Shown: in pieces, positions 7,453 to 15,825 of the stretch
Layout: each line of letters opens with the position of its first letter
Position numbering within the stretch: position 1 is the first letter of the stretch
Source: Planctomycetales bacterium
Lineage (GTDB): Bacteria; Planctomycetota; SBBH01
DNA: 19,126 nt
Assembly (NCBI GenBank): GCA_005239795.1
Contig: SBBH01000044.1
Coordinates: 1 to 19,126, forward strand
Reading direction: 5' to 3'
The notes under the pieces: generated by a model
Database searches by the model: none
What the model was told of the DNA's origin: nothing
What the model saw: only the letters and a program-made list of their open reading frames with translations
Translations under genes and position numbers: made by a program

Positions 7453-9702
7453 TTACTGACGCCCGAAGCGCCAAGCTAAAATCGTTTCAAGACACAGAAG
7501 CGTGAAGACCGCGATCAAGAACGGCTTCCACAAATCTCTGTCGGTCCCCTTGCCCGCGATCTTTTCCCAGAGCGCTTCGCGCGAGACACACACGGTTAGG
7601 GGGAATTTGTCTGGAAAAAGCGCCGCGGCCTCTCCCGCCTCCATGCGCTGACGGAGATCCCCCTCCTCGGGGTCAATGGTCACGGCGACGTAATCCGGGC
7701 GTGCGGCAGAGCCGGCGCGCTTGATCTCATACAAGCCGCTCGCTTCGGTCCCCTCCCCTTTCAAATGCTCGGGATCCTCTGGATAGACGAGCTTAGCGCG
7801 GTTTTCTACAGCCACAGGGTAGACTGTAACAGCCGGCGGGGCCTGAGGATCAAGGCGTCTGACCTCGACCGGCCGAGAAAGCTCCTCGGGCGGCAGAACC
7901 ATTTCGAACTGCTCGCCGACTCCGATGTTGCGCTTCTCGCCCGACTGCATGTAATGAAAAAGGATCTCATACCACAGCGGAGGGTAGTACGCCTCCTGCT
8001 GGGCGAAGAAGACTGTGTCAAATCCCCAATCGGCGTCGATCGCCGAACCGAAGAGGATCACGCGCCCCAATCCCAAGGGTTTCTCGACGAGGGCGGGGAA
8101 TGTCTCGCGCGCGCCGCCGGAAGACTGATGAATGAAATGAAAGATGGTCTTCGAGTCCCCCCCCTCCGGCAAACCCAGATGGATCGCCTTTCGGAAACGC
8201 GCTCCGACAGCCAAGGGCTCCCAATTCAAGCGGCTTGTTCGGATGAAGGCATGGTCTGCAACGGCTGAGAGCCCCAGCCACGCCGGATCGGCGACCACAA
8301 CCTCCTCGAGGAGCTGGGCCGGTGACACCCCCTGTCCGCCTTTGTAGAGAATGGCGTTGAACTCCGCTCGATCACGCAAGACATGTTCCCCGACCGTGAG
8401 GATCACGACCCCCCCGTCGCGCGCGAACTGTTCCAGAAGACCCGCCTGGCGCGGATCAACCGTCGGCAGATTCGCCAGGACCACCACATCGTGTTTCAAA
8501 AGGTCGATCTCACTGTCGAAATTCATAAAGGAGACCAGCTTCACTGCAAAGGGGGACAGCTCCGGAGTGAGCTCAAGAGCCGCCTGCAGGAAGAAGGTCT
8601 CGTCCCCTTCAGGCCCCTCGCGGCCGGGCTCGCCGTTTACCAGGAGAACTCGGATCTTCTCGCGCGCGACAGCCGCCAGACACCGCTCGTTGTCTACCGC
8701 CAGGGCATCCCCCGGCAAGCTCACGGAAAGCGGATACGCGCCGGGCTTGTCAAACGTCACAGGGAACGTGAGCGTCCGCTCTTCTCCCCTGTCGAGGCTC
8801 TCGATCACCTCACCGCCGCGTTTGATGCGCCCGTCTCCCGCCCCCACGAAGAAATCCACCGCCACCGCATCGGCGCGCGAAGAGCCCATGTTGCGCACGC
8901 GAACCTCGAAGGAGGCGGAACGCCCCGGCGTGATGGTGCGCGAACTCGGATGAAACGCCTGGATTTGAAGGTTGGCGATCGACTCGGAGGGACCCACGTC
9001 GACGAGGTAGACCTGGCGGACAAGCTTGGCGATCTCCTCCAGGACCCGCAGGATTTCTGGATCCTTGGTGGAGCCAGCCGTCCAAGCCGAACGCTGCATG
9101 TCGGTCAAGATGAAGATGTCGTGGCGGACGACCGTCCGGCGCTCCTTGACGGCCTTCAAGACCTCACCGAGACACTCCAAAAGATTCGACCCCGCGTGCG
9201 AGATGGAAAGATCCTCGATCGCCTCCTTGAGGACATCGTGACGGTTCCCCTCGACGGGAATGGTCCTTGCGCGCACGGCATTCGCTTGGAAGACGGTCGC
9301 CCACCCTTTCCCCCGCATCCGATCGACGATTTCACAGGCGGCGGCCTTCGCGCGCTGGAAGGAGCTCTCCGCCCAGTCGCGGTATCCCATACTGTAAGAG
9401 TCATCCAGGACGATCACCCAGTGGGCCTCCTCCTGCCCCAGAATGGCCGCGGAAGCGTTCCAGACCGGATGCGCCAGCCCCAACGGCAAGAGCAGCATGA
9501 GAAGCGTCCGGATCGCCAGAAGCAGAAGCTCCTCGATCCGCCGGCGCCGTCGGGTCTTCTTGTAAGCGGCAAGCAAAAATTCCATCGCCGCCCAGACCAC
9601 CACCTTGTACCGCTGGCGCATGATGAGGTAGATGATGACAGGGGCAGCCGCGGCCAAAACCCCCCAGGCGATCATCGGGCTCAAAAATGGTGAGGCCAGC
9701 AT
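7453..9702 (-). CDS. BatA-type aerotolerance-family protein with VWA domain
   Basis: A 749-residue protein. Residues 1-80 match the N-terminal BatA domain: a first helix (about 9-28), a basic stretch including TRRRRR, and a second helix (about 58-79). A VWA domain follows from about 94 to 240, with DDSYS at 100-104 as the metal-binding DxSxS motif, SHAGSN near 168-173, and TDMQ at 200-203. Next come a CARDB-like beta domain (about 246-340) and an amidotransferase-like Rossmann domain (about 348-460). That domain lacks a Cys nucleophile, since the elbow reads VVILTVGEHV. A last membrane helix lies at about 724-742. The start is only 3 bp after the DUF58 stop, with GGAAGG inside the end of that gene as ribosome binding site, so the two are translationally coupled. 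BatA proteins work with MoxR ATPases in stress or aerotolerance operons; the direct client is unknown. Confidence 0.92.
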   Translation of the reverse strand: MLASPFLSPMIAWGVLAAAAPVIIYLIMRQRYKVVVWAAMEFLLAAYKKTRRRRRIEELLLLAIRTLLMLLLPLGLAHPVWNASAAILGQEEAHWVIVLDDSYSMGYRDWAESSFQRAKAAACEIVDRMRGKGWATVFQANAVRARTIPVEGNRHDVLKEAIEDLSISHAGSNLLECLGEVLKAVKERRTVVRHDIFILTDMQRSAWTAGSTKDPEILRVLEEIAKLVRQVYLVDVGPSESIANLQIQAFHPSSRTITPGRSASFEVRVRNMGSSRADAVAVDFFVGAGDGRIKRGGEVIESLDRGEERTLTFPVTFDKPGAYPLSVSLPGDALAVDNERCLAAVAREKIRVLLVNGEPGREGPEGDETFFLQAALELTPELSPFAVKLVSFMNFDSEIDLLKHDVVVLANLPTVDPRQAGLLEQFARDGGVVILTVGEHVLRDRAEFNAILYKGGQGVSPAQLLEEVVVADPAWLGLSAVADHAFIRTSRLNWEPLAVGARFRKAIHLGLPEGGDSKTIFHFIHQSSGGARETFPALVEKPLGLGRVILFGSAIDADWGFDTVFFAQQEAYYPPLWYEILFHYMQSGEKRNIGVGEQFEMVLPPEELSRPVEVRRLDPQAPPAVTVYPVAVENRAKLVYPEDPEHLKGEGTEASGLYEIKRAGSAARPDYVAVTIDPEEGDLRQRMEAGEAAALFPDKFPLTVCVSREALWEKIAGKGTDRDLWKPFLIAVFTLLCLETILAWRFGRQ

Positions 9703-9705
9703 CGA

Positions 9706-10623
9706 TCAGACCTTCCGGACCGCGCGGGCCTTGCTTCCGGCGCGCGTGGCAAGGTACGCGGTGAGCGCCACATCGAGCAGCCGGTCGGTCGTGATCTGCA
9801 CGTAGTCGATGTTGTACGACCGGCACCCTTTCTTGATCTCCTCGACGAAGCGGTTCACCTCCTCGAGGTAGGCCTGGCGGATGGTCCTGGGCTGGCAAAT
9901 CAGGGGATCGTATCCCTCGAGCCCCTCGAACTTCGTCATGTCATCGAACGGGAAGGACACCTCATGCTCGTCCAGGATGTGAAACAGAATCACCTCGTGC
10001 TTCTTGTGCCGCAAATGTTGAAGGCCAAGCAGGATCTCCTGCGGGTCGTCGAAGAGGTCCGAGATCACCATCACCAGCCCTTTGCGCGTGATTTTCTCGG
10101 CGAGCTCATGCAGCATCGGCCCCATCTTCGTCTTCTTGCCGGTCTTGGCGGCCGACAACTCCGACAGGATGAGCTTGAGGTGCGCGGGGCTCGATGAGAC
10201 GGGGAGGAATTTCTGGATCTTCTCGTCGAATGTCACCAGACCCACGGCATCTTGCTGCTGGATGATGAGGTGCGCCAACGACGCCGCGACATAACAGCCG
10301 TATTCGAACTTCGAGACGACGCCCGAAGCGTACCCCATCGACTCGCTGGTGTCGAGCAAAAGGTGCGCCCTAAAATTCGTCTCCTCCTCGTACTGCTTGA
10401 TGTAGAAGCGGTCGGATTTCCCGAAAACCTTCCAGTCGACGTGCCGGATGTCGTCGCCCGGGACATACTCGCGGTGCTCGGCGAATTCCACCGAAAACCC
10501 ATGGTAAGGGCTCTTGTGCTGGCCCGAGATGAACCCCTCGACGATCAGACGCGCCTTGATCTCGAGCTTCGAGATCTTGTTGATGACCTTCGGGTCCAGG
10601 TATTTCTGAAAATCTTCAGCCAC
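9706..10623 (-). CDS. DUF58-domain protein (MoxR partner, VWA-like)
   Basis: A 305-residue soluble protein. I chose the GTG at 10623 because GAGGGAGG lies four bases upstream; an in-frame ATG at 10656 would add 11 residues but would place this site inside the gene. The DUF58 signature is at 47-68 (EFAEHREYVPGDDIRHVDWK), followed by FYIKQYEEE. The C-terminal half is VWA-like, with DTSES at 91-95 forming a DxSxS metal site, VGLVTF near 127-132 and ISDLFDD at 187-193. There is no membrane helix. DUF58 genes are usually found directly downstream of moxR genes, as here, and are thought to be adaptors or substrates of the ATPase. The gap of 104 bp to the moxR-like gene holds an inverted repeat. It overlaps nothing and ends 3 bp before the BatA-type start. 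Confidence 0.93.
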   Translation of the reverse strand: MAEDFQKYLDPKVINKISKLEIKARLIVEGFISGQHKSPYHGFSVEFAEHREYVPGDDIRHVDWKVFGKSDRFYIKQYEEETNFRAHLLLDTSESMGYASGVVSKFEYGCYVAASLAHLIIQQQDAVGLVTFDEKIQKFLPVSSSPAHLKLILSELSAAKTGKKTKMGPMLHELAEKITRKGLVMVISDLFDDPQEILLGLQHLRHKKHEVILFHILDEHEVSFPFDDMTKFEGLEGYDPLICQPRTIRQAYLEEVNRFVEEIKKGCRSYNIDYVQITTDRLLDVALTAYLATRAGSKARAVRKV

Positions 10624-10627
10624 AATG

Positions 10628-10635
10628 CCTCCCTC
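10628..10635 (-). promoter_or_regulatory. Ribosome binding site fixing the DUF58 start
   Basis: GAGGGAGG on the minus strand, four bases before GTG 10623. It is the only strong Shine-Dalgarno sequence near the 5' end of the DUF58 gene, and it argues for the GTG start over the upstream ATG at 10656. Confidence 0.7.
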
Positions 10636-10664
10636 GTAAAACGCGCCGCCCGTCACGCGTCACG

Positions 10665-10703
10665 GACATGCGTCATGCACATTCTTCTCGCGTGACGCAT
10701 GTC
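10665..10703. repeat. Inverted repeat in the moxR-DUF58 gap
   Basis: Two 14-base arms, 10665-10678 and 10690-10703, are complementary except for one T:G position, around an 11-base loop. The core words are CATGCGTCATGC and GCGTGACGCATG. Related CGTCACG words repeat just left (10651-10663), and GCATGACG at 10704-10711 can pair instead with 10671-10678. The cluster has no T-run, so it is not a standard terminator. It could be an mRNA hairpin that changes relative expression of the two genes, or a copy of a dispersed palindromic repeat. Confidence 0.6.
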
Positions 10704-10727
10704 GCATGACGATCAAGGCGCCTTTGA

Positions 10728-11771
10728 CTACAGCTTCGCCGCCTGCGCCTCGACCGACGTCGGGTGTTTCGGCGTCGTCTCGATGAGCTTGGCGACGATC
10801 GTGTCGGAAGTGATCCCCTCCGCCTCGGCCGAGAAATTCGTGATGATCCGATGGCGCAGGACGGGTTTGGCCACCGCGTCGATGTCCTCCGTGGCCACAT
10901 AGAAGCGCCCCTGCAGGACCGCCCGGGCTTTCCCGCCCAGGATCAGGTACTGCGACGCGCGCGGGCCCGCCCCCCAGGAGACCCATTCCTTGACGAAATC
11001 GGGTGCCTCGGGCTTCGTGATACGGGTGCGCCGGACGAGATTGGTGGCGTAGGCGACCACGGGGTCGGCGACGGGCACGCGCCGAACGATCTCCTGGAGC
11101 TTCTGGATGTCGGATCCCGTGAGGACCTTGGTAAGCTCCAACTTGCGGGGCGCAGTCGTCAAGCGCACGATGTCGAGCTCCTCGGTCTCCTTCGGATAGT
11201 CGACGAAGATCTTGAACATGAACCGGTCCTGCTGGGCCTCGGGCAGGGGATAGGTCCCCTCCTGCTCGATCGGGTTCTGTGTGGCCAGGACGAAAAAGGG
11301 CTGGTCAAGCTTGTAGTTGACGCCGCCCACCGTGACCTGCTGCTCCTGCATCGCCTCGAGAAGCGCCGCCTGGGTCTTCGGGGGCGTGCGGTTGATCTCG
11401 TCGGCCAGGACGATGTTGGCAAAAATGGGCCCTTTCAGGAACTTGAACTCGCGGGTGCCGGAGGCCTTGTCCTCCTGGATCACCTCGGTCCCGGTGATGT
11501 CGGAAGGCATCAGGTCCGGCGTGAACTGGATGCGCCGGAACGTGAGCGACATACATTGCGCCAGGGAGCTGATGAGGAGGGTCTTGGCGAGCCCCGGTAC
11601 CCCTTCCAGAATGCAGTGTCCGCGAGCGAAGATCGCCGTCAGCAATTCCTCGACCACCGCGTCCTGCCCCACGATCACCTTACCGAGCTCGGCGCGCATC
11701 CGGCCGTAGGCGTCTTTAAGTTTCTTGACAGCCTCGATATCTGTTTCCTGCGTCCCGCTTGCGTCCGTCAT
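10728..11771 (-). CDS. MoxR-family AAA+ ATPase
   Basis: A 347-residue ATPase of the usual MoxR length. ATP-binding and hydrolysis motifs are all visible: Walker A GVPGLAKT at 57-64, Walker B VLADE at 121-125 followed by NRTPPKTQAALLEAMQE, sensor 1 ATQNP at 163-167, the arginine finger in EAQQDRF (Arg183), and sensor 2 in WGAGPRASQYL (Arg271). MoxR proteins form hexameric rings in the cytoplasm and act on VWA-domain partners in chaperone-like or metal-cofactor insertion roles. The start ATG follows AAGGAG with good spacing. It sits 30 bp after the propeller gene, with no terminator between, and upstream of DUF58 and two VWA membrane proteins, which are its likely partners. Confidence 0.97.
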   Translation of the reverse strand: MTDASGTQETDIEAVKKLKDAYGRMRAELGKVIVGQDAVVEELLTAIFARGHCILEGVPGLAKTLLISSLAQCMSLTFRRIQFTPDLMPSDITGTEVIQEDKASGTREFKFLKGPIFANIVLADEINRTPPKTQAALLEAMQEQQVTVGGVNYKLDQPFFVLATQNPIEQEGTYPLPEAQQDRFMFKIFVDYPKETEELDIVRLTTAPRKLELTKVLTGSDIQKLQEIVRRVPVADPVVAYATNLVRRTRITKPEAPDFVKEWVSWGAGPRASQYLILGGKARAVLQGRFYVATEDIDAVAKPVLRHRIITNFSAEAEGITSDTIVAKLIETTPKHPTSVEAQAAKL

Positions 11772-11801
11772 CTGCAGCTCCTTTCTTGCTCTTGTCTTCT
11801 T

Positions 11802-14800
11802 CTATTTAGTGACGATTGTTTCGCCGGGGCGCCCGGCCATCTGGCCCGGGACTGGCCCCAATCCTACGACCTCACCGCTCCTCAGGGTTGCGACGACCGC
11901 CTCGAGACCACCCGCCAACAACATCACGTGACCGGGGATTTCTGACAGATTCTCGATTTGCTCCACACGCTTCCCGGTCTCCTTGTCCAGGACCACAAGA
12001 GTCGGCTTCGACGTGCGGACCTCTCCGTGGGGCGCGGAATCGTAAAGAACCCATGACCCCATGTCCACAAGATGTGACGGCATCGTGGGAAGCGCGGGGA
12101 CAGACCATCTTTTTTCGCCCGTCTCAAGACTGAGACAGACCACTTCGCCTTCCCCCGAGACACGGGAACCCGCCCGTAGGAAAAGGAACCGGCCGTCCGT
12201 CCGCACAGCGACTAAGGTGGAAATATTCTCTTGCAGCGTCGCCTGCAGTGGTATCACCTTCCTCTTCCCCGTCTCCATGTCGATCTGTTGACAGCTTTCT
12301 GAAGAGAGGACCACAAGAACGTTTCCAGATGTGGCGGCCGCGAACGCAGACCTGAACAAAGCGTCCGGATCTTGGGCTGACGAGAGGATCTCCTTGCGGG
12401 TCGCCGGATCGATGAGTTTGAACCACTCTTGATCTTGCAGGTCGCCCTGCCGACCGAGGAGCGCGATGTTCCCGCAAGCGCCCGTAAAGAACAAGAGTGT
12501 CTGGCCCTTCGGAAGCGCCAAAGGATCATCCAGAAGCGCTCCCGACCCCAAATCTCGAACCTGCAGCGTTCCAGAAGCCATGAGGGTTACATATCCTCGC
12601 GGATCAACGCTCACAGCCTCGGCAGAGATGCCGGGGAGCGCCCAGAGCATCTCACCGGTCGCCATATCCAGGACCGTCACGCCGCGGTCGGAGAGGACCG
12701 CCACAGCCCCCGCCGCAACGCTTAAGATGTTGCTCGTCTTCTGCATTCCCTTCTGGGAAACCACGCCAGATGTCCTGCCCGACGCGGAAGCAGGAAGTTC
12801 TCCGAGATCGGCACTGCTCCAAACCATTTGGCACGCCGCCGGGTCGAAGGCGCACACCTTGGCGCCCCCCAGAATGAACAGAAGCCCTCCGGCGCAGTGA
12901 GCATCCTTCACCGGCTGAAAAGGGGCCAAGACTTCTGGTTCGCACAGACGCTTCCCTGTCGCGGCCTCGTAAAGGGCCCCCCCGTGTGCCTGAGCCAGGA
13001 TGAGGTCCCGCGCCACGCTTCCATCAGCACACGAGGGGACGAGCCACGATATCTGCTGAGACCCTAGTTTTTCCTTCCAAGCGACCGCCAGGGGCGCCAA
13101 GGGAGAGACGCTGACCTGTGCGGGATCGTGGGCCGCTCGGCTCGGACTCGTAGACTTATTCACCTTGCGGGACCACCCTTCCCGCTTCCCTGCCGACACG
13201 CGTCCGGCGAGGCGCGCCATCTGCCAGGCGGCATACCCTGGCAGGCCGACTTCGATCTCCCCCAGGGAGGCCGACGCACCCCCCCCCTCGAAAAGAATCC
13301 CGTAAATCTCGAAGGCTTCGTCGAGACGGCCCTCCGCTTCCCGACAGACTGCCAAGTTCAAAAGGAACGATGGATGCGCCGCCAGGTTCGGGATGGCCGC
13401 GGCCGCCTTTTCAAGGAACGGTACCGCCTCGGAAGGCGGACACATCTTACCTCGGGCGCCTTCCGGGCGCAGGAACCGCACACACAGATCGATCCCTTCG
13501 CCGGTCCATGAGATCCCAGGCTCCTCCGGGCATCGGGAGATCCCTTCCCGCAACGCCTCCAAGGCCTCCCTGTAACGACCCTGCTCTGCGAGATAGCGCG
13601 CCAGAGACCTGTAGGATTTCGCCTGAGTCGGCGACTCCTGGATCACTTGCCGGAACATCTGTTCTGGATTCTGGGAGATCGAGTAAATCAAAAAGGACGT
13701 TCTGGAAACGGCGATCAGCGCACTCTCCGTGAGGGTCAGGTTTGCCCCTTCCAGGGCAAAGCCCTCCGGCCAGGCCAAAAAGCACCCCTGGAGCTTCAAG
13801 GTCGCAAGCTCAATGCGAAAGATCCCTCCTCCTTTGCCGGCGCTCTCGCGCCCTGCCACGTAGAGGTATTTCGATGAAAGTGCCGGACGCCCTGCCGAAC
13901 CACCCGGGGACAACAGGAACTCCCCGACACGCTTACCCCCCTGCCATTCGACCACACATCCCCTGTGCGTCCCCACGAGCACCAGCTTCCCGTCCGCCGG
14001 ACCCAGGAGATGCAACATTCTCTCGGTCCCCTTCTCGCTAGGGCTCGGCTTCCATTCCCAGAGCAATTCCCCTGTGGCTGTGTCATAGCCGCGCAGGTGG
14101 TTGGCATCCATCGGGGCCACCACCACCTGACCGTCCCGTACGAGCACGGGATTGGGTTCCCAGCCGGAGGCCGCACCGGAAGTCGTATGGGGATATTGAG
14201 CGCCCGACATCGGATAGGTGGTCGCCCAGTTCCTCCGCCCCGTGACCAGATCGATGCTCACCACCGCCCCGCGGTTGGTAGAAACAAAGAGAGTCTCTCG
14301 ATCGACTGCCAGGAAAGCCGGATTCAAGTTGCTCTCCCGGAAACCGAACCTCCGCCCTCCGACGCTCTGGAAACAGAGAAAGGTCCGCCAAACCTCCTGA
14401 CCACTTGCCCGATCAAAAGCCACGGCATAGAGCGACCCTTTCGCATTGCACCCGACACAGAGAAGATTCTGCCTCCAGACAAGAGGGGGCCCCGCGAAAA
14501 CCAGCAGATCCTGTCCCTTAGCACAGAAGAACTCTCTCGCGAGCTTGTCGGTGATGGGATCGTACGCCCGGGGAAACGTGGGGACGAAAGTATCCCCCCT
14601 CCCCTCCGTTTTGGGAGCGAAGACATAGATCGCCTCGCGTGTGACCAGATTCGCAGAGAAGGGGGGCGTTTGGATGCATCCCCCGCCGTCCTGATAGCCC
14701 TGGCCGACGATTGTAGGAATATTGTCGCTTCGCCATTTTAGTTTTCCTGTTTCGATGTCATAAGCGCTGTAGTTGACGCCGTCCTCTGAAAAATAAGCCC

Positions 14801-15770
14801 GTTCTCCCATCACAGCGGCATGCGACGGAATGGCAGTGGGAACGTCTTCTCCACCGTAACGACCCGCCCTCAGGCCCCGAGACCCCGAGGCGGACAATTT
14901 CAAATTGCCGCACCCCGTGAAACGCAGATAGGCCCCGTCGGGAATCACGGGGCTCAGGAGAACGCCTGAAGAGGAACCGCCAAAACAGAGCCAGTCGACG
15001 CCGGCCTGGTCGTCCCCTTCGGCGGCGCCCGCAAGAAGGACCGGCCAGCGCGATGCGGGAACGGAGACGCCAGCGACCGACACCGCCATGGCAGAGGATT
15101 CCGGGCTCTGGGCCCCCAAAATCCCCTGTGCTAGGACCGCGCGCGGGGTTCCAGCGGTAGCTCCCTCTGGAACCTCCATACTCGCCCAGCTGGCGCAAGC
15201 CCCGCGCACGTCGCCGCGCTCCCAGCTCAGATCCCCCAGGGCCTCGTGGGCCTGCGTCGCCAGGTCGCTGGAATCCAGACGCCTCGCAAGCCGTGCCAGG
15301 CGCCGGCCGTCCCCCCGGCGCGCCTCCTCAAGGGCCGGGCGGACCGCACGGTCGATCTCTGCGCGGAACTTCTGGGCCGTTTCGGGAGGAGCTTTCTCAA
15401 GGATCAACTCCAAAAGGTACTGTTCAAGCGGCACATAGAGGCCGGCCCCTTCACAGCCGTCGGCAGGGTACAGATAGCCCAGGACATCGGGGTTGGCCAA
15501 GGCCCGCCGCACATGGGCTATAGCATCGTCCCAACGCTCCTGGTCGATGGCGAGCTCTACGGGCTCCACGTACTCCCCCTGGAAATCGCTCAGGCTTTCG
15601 ACGATGACTTTCGATGAGACAGTGTCCTCGGCGCCGGCCACAGAAAGGCGCGCTGTTCTCGTCCAAACCGCCAGAGCGGCAAGAAAAAACAAGCATGACA
15701 TCCCCCTGTGTCCCTGCCCTCTTTCCGACTTCCATGTGCGTGCAGTGACCATGGCTGTGAACGATCTCAT
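11802..15770 (-). CDS. Exported PQQ-like double beta-propeller protein with TPR linker
   Basis: About 1322 residues from ATG 15770, preceded by GGGGGGCGGTGG. The frame is open to 15989, but earlier starts would overlap the dehydrogenase gene and lack a ribosome binding site. A basic N-region and the hydrophobic run MSCLFFLAALAV (about 24-35) suggest export. Residues about 50-250 are helical and TPR-like. A first propeller (about 255-690) shows repeated blades such as YDIETGKLKW, DLVTGRRNW and YDTATGELLWEW, the pattern of PQQ or quinoprotein-type repeats. TPR units follow at about 710-750 and 800-825. A second propeller runs from about 908 to the end, with blades LDMATGEMLW, LSLETGEKRW and LDKETGKRV. 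Such repeats often scaffold protein or ligand binding without bound PQQ, and no catalytic site is evident. It lies 30 bp before the MoxR gene and 55 bp after the dehydrogenase gene. Confidence 0.9.
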   Translation of the reverse strand: MRSFTAMVTARTWKSERGQGHRGMSCLFFLAALAVWTRTARLSVAGAEDTVSSKVIVESLSDFQGEYVEPVELAIDQERWDDAIAHVRRALANPDVLGYLYPADGCEGAGLYVPLEQYLLELILEKAPPETAQKFRAEIDRAVRPALEEARRGDGRRLARLARRLDSSDLATQAHEALGDLSWERGDVRGACASWASMEVPEGATAGTPRAVLAQGILGAQSPESSAMAVSVAGVSVPASRWPVLLAGAAEGDDQAGVDWLCFGGSSSGVLLSPVIPDGAYLRFTGCGNLKLSASGSRGLRAGRYGGEDVPTAIPSHAAVMGERAYFSEDGVNYSAYDIETGKLKWRSDNIPTIVGQGYQDGGGCIQTPPFSANLVTREAIYVFAPKTEGRGDTFVPTFPRAYDPITDKLAREFFCAKGQDLLVFAGPPLVWRQNLLCVGCNAKGSLYAVAFDRASGQEVWRTFLCFQSVGGRRFGFRESNLNPAFLAVDRETLFVSTNRGAVVSIDLVTGRRNWATTYPMSGAQYPHTTSGAASGWEPNPVLVRDGQVVVAPMDANHLRGYDTATGELLWEWKPSPSEKGTERMLHLLGPADGKLVLVGTHRGCVVEWQGGKRVGEFLLSPGGSAGRPALSSKYLYVAGRESAGKGGGIFRIELATLKLQGCFLAWPEGFALEGANLTLTESALIAVSRTSFLIYSISQNPEQMFRQVIQESPTQAKSYRSLARYLAEQGRYREALEALREGISRCPEEPGISWTGEGIDLCVRFLRPEGARGKMCPPSEAVPFLEKAAAAIPNLAAHPSFLLNLAVCREAEGRLDEAFEIYGILFEGGGASASLGEIEVGLPGYAAWQMARLAGRVSAGKREGWSRKVNKSTSPSRAAHDPAQVSVSPLAPLAVAWKEKLGSQQISWLVPSCADGSVARDLILAQAHGGALYEAATGKRLCEPEVLAPFQPVKDAHCAGGLLFILGGAKVCAFDPAACQMVWSSADLGELPASASGRTSGVVSQKGMQKTSNILSVAAGAVAVLSDRGVTVLDMATGEMLWALPGISAEAVSVDPRGYVTLMASGTLQVRDLGSGALLDDPLALPKGQTLLFFTGACGNIALLGRQGDLQDQEWFKLIDPATRKEILSSAQDPDALFRSAFAAATSGNVLVVLSSESCQQIDMETGKRKVIPLQATLQENISTLVAVRTDGRFLFLRAGSRVSGEGEVVCLSLETGEKRWSVPALPTMPSHLVDMGSWVLYDSAPHGEVRTSKPTLVVLDKETGKRVEQIENLSEIPGHVMLLAGGLEAVVATLRSGEVVGLGPVPGQMAGRPGETIVTK

Positions 15771-15825
15771 ATAACCACCGCCCCCCACCAAAGGTTCGTG
15801 CGGAAAAGGCATTTCGAAGATTTTT

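Larger units (their letters stand above)
1..15770 (-). other. Probable operon: propeller/TPR, MoxR, DUF58, BatA, VWA, ECF sigma, anti-sigma, DUF4175-like, coiled-coil
   Basis: Nine consecutive minus-strand genes with gaps of 30, 104, 3, 29, 48, 6, 16 and 80 bp, and no hairpin-plus-T-run between them. The MoxR, DUF58, BatA and VWA core is a known gene association (Bat-type). The dehydrogenase gene lies 55 bp upstream and may belong to the same transcript. An additional internal promoter before the last gene is possible. Operon membership is inferred from spacing and strand only. Confidence 0.7.

Noticed and set aside
8383..9693. 436-codon plus-strand open frame opposite the BatA-type gene
   Set aside because: No domain; the minus-strand protein has clear BatA and VWA motifs throughout the same region.
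10764..11945. 393-codon plus-strand open frame opposite the moxR-like gene
   Set aside because: Mirrors a fully conserved AAA+ ATPase, spans a gene boundary and has no recognisable fold.
15771..15825. Possible ECF-type promoter GAAC...GTT before the propeller gene
   Set aside because: Spacing is one base off, the second box touches the start codon and the interval is a G-run; it would leave no room for a leader.
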